The notes beneath the pieces are model-generated. The model saw only the letters and a program-made list of their open reading frames with translations. It did no database searches and had not been told where the DNA came from. A stretch of DNA of 64,000 bases from Russula earlei. Taxonomy: Eukaryota; Basidiomycota; Agaricomycetes; Russulales; Russulaceae. Below, in pieces: positions 33,701 through 44,919 of the stretch. Each line of letters starts with the position of its first letter. Within the stretch, counting starts at the first letter, position 1. The position numbers and the translations under genes were made by a program. Where the stretch lies: positions 1-64,000 of the forward strand of contig JAGFNK010000276.1 in the NCBI GenBank assembly GCA_025769875.1, read 5' to 3'.

Positions 33701-35487
33701 CAAAAGTCAGGCCCCTTTTATGAACTTGGATTCGGGATTTCCGGGGGAGGTGACAGGAGTCACAGCAGGCGGACATGATGGTCGTTTTCACTTGACCTTG
33801 CACTTACCATTTTTGGATGTCATTTCGATTAAAGCTGCTGCTATATCAGATTGCCTTGGCTTGTAACTTTGACAGTAGAACCTCCTCAATGTACTTGTCA
33901 CCGCAACTTGGGTAAGCGACAGTAACGAATAGCGTGAGGATGAACAAGTAAGCACTCCAAGCGCTTGTGAGAGACAACAGAACTGCAATAGCAAGTACGG
34001 AAATACGAGACTACTGGCAAGACGAGAGATTCGACTTATTCGTACAGCGTTCTTCAAGTGTTTTCTTATACCTTTTCGATAATTAAGGGACCATCAACTC
34101 TTTCATCACATCAAGCCCCAATCTCCTCGTGTTTGCCTCGTTCGAAACTTTCATCAACGCGTGCAGGGCCTCGGTGACATGTACCGTATCTAGATGCAGC
34201 CAAATAATGGGTATCACTCCTTGAATTTTCACGTTTTGGGGTGCTGATCCCAAGCATGATAAGATTACATTATCCCTACAGCCGAACACATGATATGATA
34301 TTTACAACTGTAGCGCGCGAGAAGGGCATGCTTGAGTCCAGCCCCTGAGGGAAGACCGAGAGAGAGACAAAATCGAAACGATGACGCGAGGCGTGCGTCG
34401 AGGCAGTGATTGCGATCGCGCGTGAATGGGCGAGGCGAGGCGATGGTGGGCCGCAAGCCCTCACGTACGGCGGCGGCGGTAAACGATGGCGAACGATGGC
34501 AGGTGGCTGGGTAGGTCGGTGGGTCAGGATCCGACCGCGGTCGAGGAAATGTGAAAGCGTGACGAGTGCAGTGCGAGAGAATTTCGCGCACTACGCGAAT
34601 GCCGCGTCACGCACGACAACCGAGCCACTCCATCGTTCGCCATCGTTCGCCGCCGCCGTACGCGAGGGCTTGCAGCCCACCATCGCCTCGCCTGCCCGAT
34701 ACGGTTGAAGACACTATCGCGGCACGGATGTCACGGATCATCTGTTTCACGACGGCCTTGTCCGAAGTCCTACGCATCTCGGGAAGTCATAGCTCCCGAC
34801 ACTCCCGGCGTCTTCATTACGCCTGGGTGACTGATGCGGAAGAGAAGTGGTCCTGCATGCCGCAGGCACCCAATGCCCACGTCATTCGGTCATGACAGGT
34901 GACCCGCCTGCTGCCAGTTTGGTGATGGAGGACAGCGGGACTTATAGGTGAAGGGGCGCCCGTCGCCCACAACGCCCTTTACAAGACACGCACGGACGTA
35001 ATAGAATCTTGGGCAGCATGCCCTTCCTCCCTGGATCCGTGATAGAACAATAAGTACATACTGATATGAATGTCCAGTAATTTACATAGCATCTGATATC
35101 TGTATTACACCACTTTACACCACTCTTTTTGCAACCGACTAGGTGAGATGCTTGCCTGTTAGCCGCGCTCTATGTAACGCAACAGGGCGAAGGGCCAGAC
35201 ATCGCCGCAAGAAAGTGCTTGCCACCGGAAATATTGATAAAGCGTTCACATACTCCGCCATAATTTTCAGGATGTAATGTCATTGTCGTACTACGAGGAT
35301 GGTCGGGTCATACAGTATCATGCCTCCTATTCAAATGCGCAAGCGCAAGCGCAAGGGCTACACGTCAAAAATGATTCCAGCTGGGAGGCGACTCCTTTTA
35401 CTCTTGTACTCCTTTGTTTTCAGCAGCGACCCACTGGCCATGGCGGACACCAGTCATCCCGAGCACGTCAGGACCAATCTGACGACT
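33701..35487. other. intergenic with direct repeat and a foldback element
   Basis: 33890-34085 is the right member of the direct repeat around copy B. 34428-34705 is a long foldback inverted repeat. The rest, up to the end of DLH copy 1, holds no supported gene. Confidence 0.5.
34428..34705. repeat. long imperfect inverted repeat (foldback), about 80-bp arms
   Basis: The left arm (about 34428-34515) and right arm (about 34625-34705) are inverted copies sharing GGCGAGGCGATGGTGGGC, GCAAGCCCTC and GTACGGCGGCGGCG, with a few substitutions and short indels. The spacer has its own imperfect palindrome around GTGACGAGTGCAG ... GCCGCGTCAC. No target duplication was identified. Confidence 0.7.
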
Positions 35488-36656
35488 CTACTTCAGATAT
35501 TTCAGTAGCCACTCCACCGACGCCTTGAATGCGCCTTCCTTGGCAGCATTCACCGCGGGGTTGTTCTACCACCGGGAAAGTGGAGCGTTTGTTGCAATGG
35601 CCGAGAGTAAATAAATACAAGGACGCACCGGGTCACCGCGAACAGCAAATCCATGCCGGACACCCTCGAAATATGTCCGGCGGTATCCGGGAGCAAATCT
35701 CGTGAACTTCTCGTCCGCCAACTTGGCGAGTGACGGTGGAAACCGGCCGTCAAACTCGCAGCTATTGATGAGGAGAGCAGCCTTGCTCTTCAAGAGGTAG
35801 GTCTGCAGGCAGTGCTCCAGTTCAGAGGGCATCGTCGAGGGACGTTTAGTACGAGTGACACACATCCAATTCGTCGCTGTTGACAAAGGACGGGTGCGCA
35901 ACTACTGCTACTTGGATGATGTTGTCGAATGCGAGGTCAAACACAAGGCGGGCTATAGAATCCCGGGAGATGATCTCAGCATCGTGCCGCTCGTGAACCG
36001 CGGGGAGGTGCCGCACCGCCGTAGCAGTAACCAGTGGCGCCATACGCGGCTATCCCTTGCTCCTTGAGACCCTCGACGACCCTGCGGACGCGCTTGACAG
36101 TGTGTTCAGGCTTGTGATTGGCAAGCCACTTGTACAGGTCGAAATTTGATCCCTAGGGTGGGTCCTGATAAGCGGGAGCGACGGACGGTAGAGAGAACGA
36201 TACACACAGGGTTGAGAGCATCTGCCGGGGCGGGATCACCTTCGAAGAGGTCTGGAAAATATACCTTGAAGCCGTTACGAGCAAAGTCGTCGGCGAGGAG
36301 CTGAGTGGTTTGGTTCTGATTAGCGAGGCTTATTTGGAGGTTTAGGAGGGGTGTTAACGTACAGTGTTGTTCGGTAACTCGTGACCGAAGACGTCTGACA
36401 CGTAGAGGAGGGCCTTATCCTTCGGATGATCGGTCTTGGGAGTGGCGACGTATGTCTTGATGCCATTAATCACTTCATACGTGCCTTGAGAAGTGACGGG
36501 GTTAGTGGCTGAGCTTGACATACATCCTCGAGAATGAAATTTACCTTCGGGTGTGCCCTCATGGCGGACGCCTGGAAGAGTTCAGTGAGGAGACCTATCG
36601 ATGCTCGTGACGATGCAAGGGATGTTACCGCTGATGCAGTCCTTGCAAAAACTTCT
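35488..36656 (-). pseudogene. dienelactone hydrolase-family paralog, copy 1, start codon lost
   Basis: Alpha/beta hydrolase of the DLH family with a Cys-Asp-His triad. Exons with GT..AG introns read (SFCKDCISG), VRHEGTPEG, TYEVINGIKTYVATP, QLLADDFARNGFKVYFPDLF, FDLYKWLANHKPEHT, the nucleophile elbow GATGYCYGG, ARLVFDLAFDN, LLINSCEFDGRFPPS and VRHGFAVRGDP, ending VEWLLKYLK with TAG at 35488-35490. Where copies 2 and 3 have ATG at the start of MSFCKDC, this copy has AGA (36654-36656) and no in-frame ATG is near. All later exons remain open, so an alternative upstream start or a very recent loss are both possible. Confidence 0.75.
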
Positions 36657-37221
36657 GGTTGTGGAAGGGAACGCCAATCTGGGGCGACGGAAGGTGAGTA
36701 GAGACTGGGCCGCCACCCTGACCGTCCTCAATGCCGGAGCCACACGCATGGTGGTCGGGATTTATTCACCGAGCCTCCAACCAATCTCACTTTTCCTGTG
36801 AGTCTTCTCGCCCAGGTTGTGGTTGCCACCGTGGTGATGGATCAGGTCAATCCGGGTTCGACGTTCAGCGCTCAGCCCTGCGCGTCATTGAGACAGCCAT
36901 CGCTTGTGTAAGTCCACCGACCTCCTTGACCGGGCGCGGATTTCCCACAGAAAAAAAAAAACAGGGCAAGGACGGGCAATGAAGACAACAGCAGCCACCT
37001 ACAACACTACTCTACTAAATACTTTTTGTAACCGAGCGCTCGCCCCATGATAGGCAAAACCACCCTATTGATACTATTTTGCAAAATTACATGAGCTCCC
37101 CTCACACCCACACGACGACCAATAATGGTACGGTAACTAGAGTGGTTGGGAACGATCGCACAGAAGGTAGATGATGCTAACTGGATGAAAGCATGATGAG
37201 CTTATCGATCCTGGCCGGGTG
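36657..37221. other. intergenic, no supported gene
   Basis: DLH copy 1 upstream flank, a poly-A run (36949-36960), then the conserved F-box 3' flank (around 37060-37210). Confidence 0.5.
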
Positions 37222-38586
37222 CTAAAGGTGGACAGCCACGGGGTGACCAGAGAGTTGTCGCGCGGAGACGAACCCTTCGATAAGATTCGGAGCAGATTCA
37301 ACACGCCGTAAGCCCCTCAGGACAATGTTCTCTAGCGCGGGTAACACTTCTGTTACTCTTTCTTTGGCGAGCTCTTCCAGGGCTTGACAGACATGTCGCC
37401 CAATTTGACTGGATAGATGCAGGTCCTTCACAGCAGTAAACGTATCTAGGACTTGCAGCCATTGAGTGGTTTCCATGTCATCCCTCCAGTGTGGGAAACG
37501 ATCGCGATGCATGATGTGGAGCTGTACCACAGCAGAGAGGAGCAAGGATGAGCTGCAGACCTGGGCGAGCAATGAAAGCTGGCGATCCAACCCTCTGCAC
37601 CTGATTTCCAAAGAGAGCTCCGGAGGCCAATGTGTTTCTCTGATAATTTCTAATTGGATTGCACCATAGGAAGTGCACACAAATGCCCTGTCGCATTTCT
37701 TGAACGACTTTGTGTGACCGATCAACTGGAGAAGGTGTGGGACGACAAAGTGGACGTCCATGAAGAATGTTATCTCGAGTTTATTGAGATTGGGAGCCTC
37801 AATTTGGGCCAGTACGTCCTCCAGGTACTCGTGAACTCCTTGGAACATAAGTTGGGTGAGAGCAGGGAGGACAGAGCGTGTGGGCGGAGGTCGAGGTCGA
37901 CTTGCCAGGTCGGAGCGAGATCGAGGGGATTCGAATTCGAGGCGAAGGGTTTCGAGTCTGGACATGAGCGACAGGACGCCGCCCAAATCCTGGGGGGAAA
38001 TGTAACCGGAATCGGGAATATTGAAAAGGCTAAGAAGGACAAGTTGATTGGCAGACAAAAGTAGTTTCTGGATTCCAGGGAACGGACAATTCGCCAACCA
38101 GAGTTCTCGCAGACGCGGGGCTGATGCGCCTAAGAGCGAATCCGGAAGCAACGTCACCGTATTCTTTCCCGCACAAATGCGCAGCGACGTCAGCTCCGGG
38201 AATGGTCTCTGCATCGCTGCGGAGAATCTTTCCCAATGTGACGTTGGAACAAAGGGAAAATCGATTTCACATATGCGATGGCGGTGCTCCGACTCGAGGA
38301 AAGCAGCTATGTTTCCCCAGCAGGGGTCGAGGTATGTCCAGGGAGATGCCACGAGTCTGATCACCACCGGCAGGGCTGGCCAGATGTCCAGCATCTCAGA
38401 CATCGGCCTTTTCCCTGTGTACTCCAGTCGCAGGTTGAGGCGACGTGGCGACGCAAACACGATATATCGCCATGTTTGACACACATGGACCAGTGTGTGC
38501 CATCCGCTTGTCACCATCCACCGGTCATGCACATAAAAATGAAATATTTCCATGAGGACATCATCGGGAAGCTTGCTGATTGTCAT
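37222..38586 (-). CDS. F-box/LRR-like protein, copy 3 (only copy without an internal break)
   Basis: Single exon, 454 residues. The F-box core LPDDVLMEIFHFYV opens the protein, followed by WHTLVHVCQTWRYIVFASPRR and a leucine-rich C-terminal half with IPDSGYISPQDL, GVHEYLEDVLAQIEAP and IGRHVCQALEELAKE. It is likely an SCF adaptor. The homologous start seems to be an ATG at about 38611 (MIIDRSILDR), which is put out of frame by one missing base just before the ATG at 38584-38586. The called start still includes the whole F-box. Introns are absent, as in all four copies. Confidence 0.85.
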   Translation of the reverse strand: MTISKLPDDVLMEIFHFYVHDRWMVTSGWHTLVHVCQTWRYIVFASPRRLNLRLEYTGKRPMSEMLDIWPALPVVIRLVASPWTYLDPCWGNIAAFLESEHRHRICEIDFPFVPTSHWERFSAAMQRPFPELTSLRICAGKNTVTLLPDSLLGASAPRLRELWLANCPFPGIQKLLLSANQLVLLSLFNIPDSGYISPQDLGGVLSLMSRLETLRLEFESPRSRSDLASRPRPPPTRSVLPALTQLMFQGVHEYLEDVLAQIEAPNLNKLEITFFMDVHFVVPHLLQLIGHTKSFKKCDRAFVCTSYGAIQLEIIRETHWPPELSLEIRCRGLDRQLSLLAQVCSSSLLLSAVVQLHIMHRDRFPHWRDDMETTQWLQVLDTFTAVKDLHLSSQIGRHVCQALEELAKERVTEVLPALENIVLRGLRRVESAPNLIEGFVSARQLSGHPVAVHL

Positions 38587-38611
38587 CTGTCTAAAATCGA
38601 TCGGTCAATGA

Positions 38612-40104
38612 TCATCATGGACACTGTGCAATGAACATACTCCAGCGATATCCTATCGAGGCTTGGGGGGGGATCACCAATCGTGGTCGACATGCGGGGG
38701 GTGCAAGGTAATGATGACCGGACGAAGCTGGTGAGGAATAAGGAGACGCGATTGTAACGGAGAGGCCGAAGACGACTATGTGGGGACTAGTTACTTCAAG
38801 GATGGTGACAAGGAAGCTCCCTCCACTTACAGGCGAAAGCTCATCAGTGATGATGTAGCGACTGGGGTGTTCGTCTGAAAAGACTGTACCACGAGCAGCG
38901 GCATTTATGGGTGGCTCTCCGGCTTTCGTTCCGAACGAATTTCAATTGCTCTACGTGCCCTCCTTTTCGTTCTTCACTGCAGGTGCAGGTGTTTGTTTCC
39001 CTTGCGAACCTAGTAGGTGCCAATGTTGTTCCAACGCTCACTTCGTTGTTACGCGCGTCCATGTCACAGACATAACAACTTAATCACTTCACGCGATAGA
39101 GACTGGGCAGAGGGGGGACCGCAGCTGCCATTTTTACACGAAAGTTGGACGCTATATCGTGAAGCTCTCTTCTCCGAGGCGTGTCTCTCACTTGCGCCTC
39201 GTGATCATGGTTTCGCCTGTATGTCTCACTGACCTAGTTTGCTCGCTGGACGACTTCGTAATCCGTACAAGCCGATCTTTGCGTCTTCTCCCGAGAAAAG
39301 TTCAAAGGACCACATCGCCGTCAGCATGCCCACACTAGCACGTCTAGACCATGCCCGGCCCTGTCGTCGTCTGTCTCGGGAAAACCGAAGGATGGCACGT
39401 TATTCTCCTGCCTCCCTTGCCTACATTATAAGACGTATTTGGCACCATTATGCCAGCTCTGTGCCTTCATGTGCGACGATAATATGCAGCGGATTAAACG
39501 TTAAAAGAATTGGGTGGGTACCATCTTGATACAGTAGATCTAGTTTGTGTTTACTGACCATGCAGTGACGTTTCATAAACTGGTCTCTGTTGGGGGCAGT
39601 GTTAGCGGTGATTTGTTGTTTAATTCTGGGCAGGATATACATGCCTTTCGTTCACGTTTCGGATGACGACAAGGCTTGATCTGGAATCCGAGGGTGTCCA
39701 AGCGATATCCTGGCGGCAGGGCGACAGTGATGTATGAGGCAGCCAAGTCAGCGTATGCCATTTGAGCGCCCTGAATCACCTCGATCGGCCTTGGCAGCCC
39801 GAATGCCATCCTCCTTCGACCTATCTGAATGCTAGGATACAAACGACTTCGCTTATTGTTATTGTTTCGATAGCCCTCCCGGGTCACGAACGCGGACCAG
39901 AGCTTAGTTCGCAGCATAGCGATGCCATTATCATTCTGTTCGAGGCGAGGAAGGTCGGGTTGTATCATTGCTCCTGTTCTTACACACAAGCGTAGTAATT
40001 TCAACATCGTTTACTACTTGGATAAATTTACAGCTTGTTCTCACTGGCGACTCACTGGCGGGCAGTCATGACAATCACATCGAGGACCAATATTGATCCG
40101 AACT
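38612..40104. other. intergenic; one weak hypothetical ORF
   Basis: Upstream flank of F-box copy 3, similar to flanks of copies 2 and 4 around 38795-38875. A minus-strand frame of 144 codons (39573-40007, ATG start) has no recognisable domain and is not called as a gene. Confidence 0.45.
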
Positions 40105-41260
40105 TCATTTCAGATATTTGAGCAGCCACTCCACTGACGCCTTGAATGCGCCTTCCTTGGCAGCGTTTACTACGGGGCTGTTCTGGGAGCAGGGCCGTGG
40201 AATGTTTGTCGGAATAGCGTAAAGAAAATAAATAACGACGCACCGGGTCGCCGCGAACAGCGAATCCATGCCGGACACCCTCAAAATATGTCCGACGATA
40301 CCCGGGAGCAAATTTGGAGAACTTCTCATCCGCCGTCTTGGCGAGTGACGGTGGGAACAGATCGTCAAACTCGCAGCTATTGATTAGGAGAGCAGCCTTG
40401 CTCTTCTCGAGGTAGGTCTACAGTGCTCCAATTCAGAGGGCATTGTCGAGGATGTCTAATGTGAGGTGAGTGACACACATCCAATTCGTCGCTCTGGACA
40501 AGGGACGGGTGTGCAACTACTGCCGTTTGGATGACGTTATCGAATGCAAGGTCGAACACCAGGCGGGCTATAGAATGCGGGGAGATGATCTTAGCATCAT
40601 GACGTTCGTGAACGGCGGGAAGGTACCGCACCGCCGTAGCAGTAACCAGTGGCGCCATACACAGCTATCCCTTGCTCCTTGAGACCCTCGACGACCCTGC
40701 GGACGCGTTTGACAGTGTGTTCAGGCTTGTGATTGGCAAGCCACTTGTACAGGTCGAAATTTGACCCCTAGGGTGGGCCATGATAAGCGGGAGCGACGGA
40801 CGGTAGAGAGAATGATACACACAGGGTTGAGAGCATCTGCCGGGGCGGGATCACCTTCGAAGAGGTCTGGAAAATATACCTTGAAGCCGTTACGAGCAAA
40901 GTCGTCGGCGAGGAGCTGAGCAGTTCTGATTAGCAGTATATACATGTTTAGAGGGGCGTTGACTAACAGTGTTATTCGGTAACTCGTAACCAAAGATGTC
41001 TGCCACGTAGAGGAGGGCTTTATCCTTCGGATAATCGGTGCTGGGAGTGGCGACGTATGTCTTGATGCCATTAATCTCTTCATACGTCCCTTAAGAAGTG
41101 AAGGCATTAGCGCTTGAGCTTGGCACACTCCTGATCATTAGATGAAATTCACCTCCAGGTGAGCCCTCATGCCGGACACCTGGAAGAGTTCCATGAGGCC
41201 ATTGATGCTCGTGATAATGCAGGAGTTGTTACCGCTGATGCAATCCTTGCAGAAACTCAT
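40105..41260 (-). CDS. dienelactone hydrolase-family protein, copy 2 (intact)
   Basis: The complete member of the trio. ATG at 41258-41260 starts MSFCKDCISG. Small exons follow: VRHEGSPGG, TYEEINGIKTYVATPSTDYPKD, then TAQLLADDFARNGFKVYF, NFDLYKWLANHKPEHT, GATGYCYGG, ARLVFDLAFDNVIQTAVVAHP, LLINSCEFDDLFPPS, VRHGFAVRGDP and the final KASVEWLLKYLK, with stop TGA at 40105-40107. The catalytic Cys lies in GYCYGG, Asp in EFDDLF and His in RHGFAVRGD. The family hydrolyses cyclic esters in aromatic degradation, but fungal members have varied roles. It is cytosolic because it has no signal peptide. Confidence 0.85.
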
Positions 41261-43535
41261 GGTTGTGGGAAGAACACCGATCTGGGGCGATGGAAGGGAC
41301 TCCGACTATATAAATACTCCCAGTCAGGCTCACGCAATGTGGTGGCCTGGCCCTCGTCATATTTCCTTTCTAGAGTTGGAATCCGAATTTGTCACATGAC
41401 TTTGTTCATGAGACTGAGGTCAGCTACCACACATGTAAATCGGTTATGTCCTTATCCATGGCGCTACAGGTCAGACCATTCTTTAATATCGATATCACTG
41501 GGCCCTAGCGCCACAGATGATTCCCATTTGCCAGTGAGGATTGAAGAATAACACCTCTGACACCATTCAGCGGGATTGTGGATCCAGAGGATGCATGGCA
41601 CAACAAGGAGGGAACGGACAACTCGGTCACTCTTGTGCAAAGACTTCGTCCGCGATAGCCCAAATGTGCGTATACTGCCAGCTCATATATAGAAGATACA
41701 TGCTTTGCCCAAGGCAAACTGCTGTAAAATGTGCCTCCTTCCTGCTATAAATCGTTTCTGTTGCGGTGTCAAGTTCAGTGGTTTCGAAACTGTCACCACC
41801 CACACATTGATGAGCTCACGGGTTTGTTAAGGGAAATTTACTTCAGCCTTGCTGATATAACTATTACTGACTATGTCTCACATAGTAGCGCTTTTAAGTC
41901 TGACCGTCATCAAGTGGCCTCGCTACGCCTAGTCTTTGCCTTGTCATCACCACTTAGCACCTTCCACTCATTGAGAGACAGAGGGGCGGACCGCCGAGGA
42001 CACCGCTGACTGGCATCATCCACGACCCGTTACCTACGGTTCACAACGGCGAGATTCAAGTACTGTATGGTGCTGCTAGCGCGTTTATTTGAAACCGAGC
42101 TATCGGTTATTACGACTAGGAACACGTACTTCGCTCAGCCTACTACACATGGTTGCAGACAAATTGTTCAAACTGCTGCTTCGCCAGCTGTGTTCCCTCT
42201 TAACGATACAATCCGGTCTCCACTTTTGCCCCGCCCACGTCTACCCGCCATGTAATTGACCGACCTCTAACGATAACAACGTCTTTGTGCTCCTATGCCT
42301 CCGCCTCTCACCCTCCTCGCCTATAATGTAAGCTCAATCTCCCGCCTCCCTCTGTGCTGCCGTCCCCTCGAGCCCGAACCCCCATCTCCGACATGTCAGT
42401 GATGTCACACAATCCAACCATTCCCTTCAGCAGAACAACAGCTGCCACAGATTCTCGCGCGGGACGTGATCTCTGCTGCTCGGCGTGTCCGAGCTGCCTA
42501 GACGCACGAGCAGCGTGGCGCCCTTGCATCAACGATGTGAGCGTGGCTCCCAGAGCAGTGATAATTTTCATGAGGCTGGCTCGCCGATCGACCACAGATT
42601 CATGCCAGTCGCATCTGAGAAGGCACTCACACCCCCGCTCTCCCGTTTACGGCGACGTCTGTGTGTGGGCGGCGGGCACCGTCGCCTCTTCCACGGCCAG
42701 GCACCCCCAAAGGCAATCAATCTGGCGTACAACATCTATGCCAGCGAAAACAGCTTGAATCGTCCGATGGAAGAGGGCCGGCAACGGAACGAACGCCAAG
42801 GTCTTCAGCACCCAACTCACGCAAGCTGACGGCTCGGCGGTTACGAAGTCGGCAGCGAGCGCTGCGACCGTCGAGGCCATGCGCTCGCACTCGCAGTCGA
42901 ATGGCACCATGTCATTTCCGACGACGGACCGAGATGAGTTTGAGGGAGATGCTCACTCTCATTCACGTGCACTTTCTGTCTCTCCCCATTTCCAGCCGTG
43001 TGGCCCATTATTTGCGCTTCATCTTTTTCTGCTCGTGGTGGGTTCGTCGATAGACGGATCCTTTGTTCGTGGACCGACCGTGGATGGAATGTCTTGCGCG
43101 GACTTAGCGACAGAAGCGGAAGCGATCCTTTTCCATTGGTTGGCATAATTGTTGCGTGCCCTTCCCGTGGCATCGCATCGAGACATCAATATGGATGTAT
43201 TGTCGTAATGTATCACACCTACACTGACGTGCATTCAATTCGATGCGATGTATTTATGTGTGGGTGCCTCAAGAATCTGGTTTAGAATTGACAAGGGACA
43301 TGAGACTGCGCGATTGGAAGAAACCTCAACAGATGATTATTCCGTATGAAGGGAGCGGTGTTCTGCATTTCAAGGTATCATTTAAGCTTAGAACGGTACG
43401 AGATCTGAGTAATGGCACCGTAACTAGTGTGCTGGAAGTCAAATAATGAGAATCGCGGAGACAGTATATGATACCAGACGCCAACTGGATGGAAAACATC
43501 GATCCTGCCTGGGTGCTAGAATGATTTCCTCAGTC
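41261..43535. other. intergenic, about 2.3 kb, no supported gene
   Basis: Open frames around 42350-43050 on both strands could not be tied to a family or a convincing splice model. A minus-strand stretch near 42650-42910 (ALFHRTIQAVFAGIDVVRQ) looks protein-like but isolated. The right end is the conserved F-box 3' flank. Confidence 0.4.
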
Positions 43536-44604
43536 TTACCAAAAGTGGACAGCGACAGGGTGACCAGAGAGTTGTCGCGCGGCGATGAATTTCTCAATGA
43601 ATTTCGGAACAGACTCGAACAGCTCGGGGTCCCTCAAGAAAATGTTCTGCAACTTGGGCAAGACTTCTGTTACTCTTTCTTCGGCGAGCTCTTCCAGCGC
43701 TTGGCAGACATGCCGCCCAACTTGATCGGATAGGCGCAGATCCTTCACAGCAGTGAAAGGGCCCAGGAGGTCGAGCCATGGAGTGGTTTCGATGTTATCT
43801 GTCCAGTGTAATTGTGGATTTGGAGCAACAGGATCCACGATGTCGAGCTGCACCAAAGTGGGGAGGAGGGACAAGGATGAGTTGCAGACCTGGGCCAGCG
43901 ATGAAAGTTGCCGATCCAAATCTCTGCACATGATTTCCAAGGAGAGATCTGGAGAATGAGGTGCTTCTCTGAAAATTGCGAATTGGATTGCATGATTGTA
44001 AGCGTACACAGATGCTCTGTCACATCTCTTGAACCATTCTGCGTGGCTGATCAACTGGTGAAGTTGTGGGACGACAAAGTTGAGGTCCATAAAGAATGCT
44101 ATCTTGAGGTGATTGAGAAGGGGAGCCTCGATTTGGGCGAGTAAGTCCTCCAAGTACTCGTGAACGCCTTCGAACACAAGTTTGGTGAGAGAAGGGAGGA
44201 CAGAGCGTGTGAGCGGGGGTGGATGTCGACTTGGAGGATACAGAGGGGATTGGAATTGAACGCAAAGGGTTTCAAGTCTGGACATGACCGACATGGCGGT
44301 GACCAATGCCTGAGCGGAAACGTAACCGGAATCGGAGATCTTCCAAAGGGAAAGGCTGACCAGGTTAATGGCAGACAAAAGTAGTTTCAGGATTCCTGGA
44401 AATGGACAATTTCTCAACAAGAGAAATTGCAGAAGCGGGGCTGATCCGCCTAAGAACGAATCCGGAAGGGACATCACCGTATCTCCTTCCACCCACATGT
44501 ACAGAAATTTCAGTTCCGGGAATGGTTTCCGCATCGCCGCTGCCAATCTTTCCCAATGCGAAGTCGGGATGATGGACAGCTCCATTTCTGTTATGCGATG
44601 GTGG
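43536..44604 (-). pseudogene. F-box/LRR-like gene copy 2, 3' part
   Basis: Minus-strand frame from HHRITEMELSIIPTSHW through IPTSHWERLAAAM, SDSGYVSAQALV, GVHEYLEDLLAQIEAP and QVGRHVCQALEELAEE to SGHPVAVHFW. At its 5' side it stops inside the HHHR codons, where a 7.2 kb LTR element begins. The 5' half continues at 51810. Confidence 0.9.
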
Positions 44605-44850
44605 TGTTGGACGTGCAGCCGCTAAGTGCCGCGCGAACGGACAATCCGGACCGTACGTGTAAATAATTCGAATTTAGTTATCGTTCGTTTTCCTCAGTCT
44701 TTTACACACAAGACTGAGGTCAGTACTACACCTTCCTTTACATTCCTTTATAGCTAATACTGTACATAGCCCTTATTCCATAGGTTAGCATACTAACCTG
44801 AATACAGTCTTTTACACACAAGACTGAGCCCTTATTCCATAGCTCCAATA
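44605..44850 (+). repeat. 5' LTR
   Basis: 246 bp, begins TGTTGGACG and ends CTCCAATA. It contains two copies of the phrase CAGTCTTTTACACACAAGAC. Confidence 0.95.
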
Positions 44851-44919
44851 GATTATGAGACCTGGTCGTCCCTGACATCACGAACTCCCAGCAGCTTCCA
44901 CATCGCATAACGAAACACC

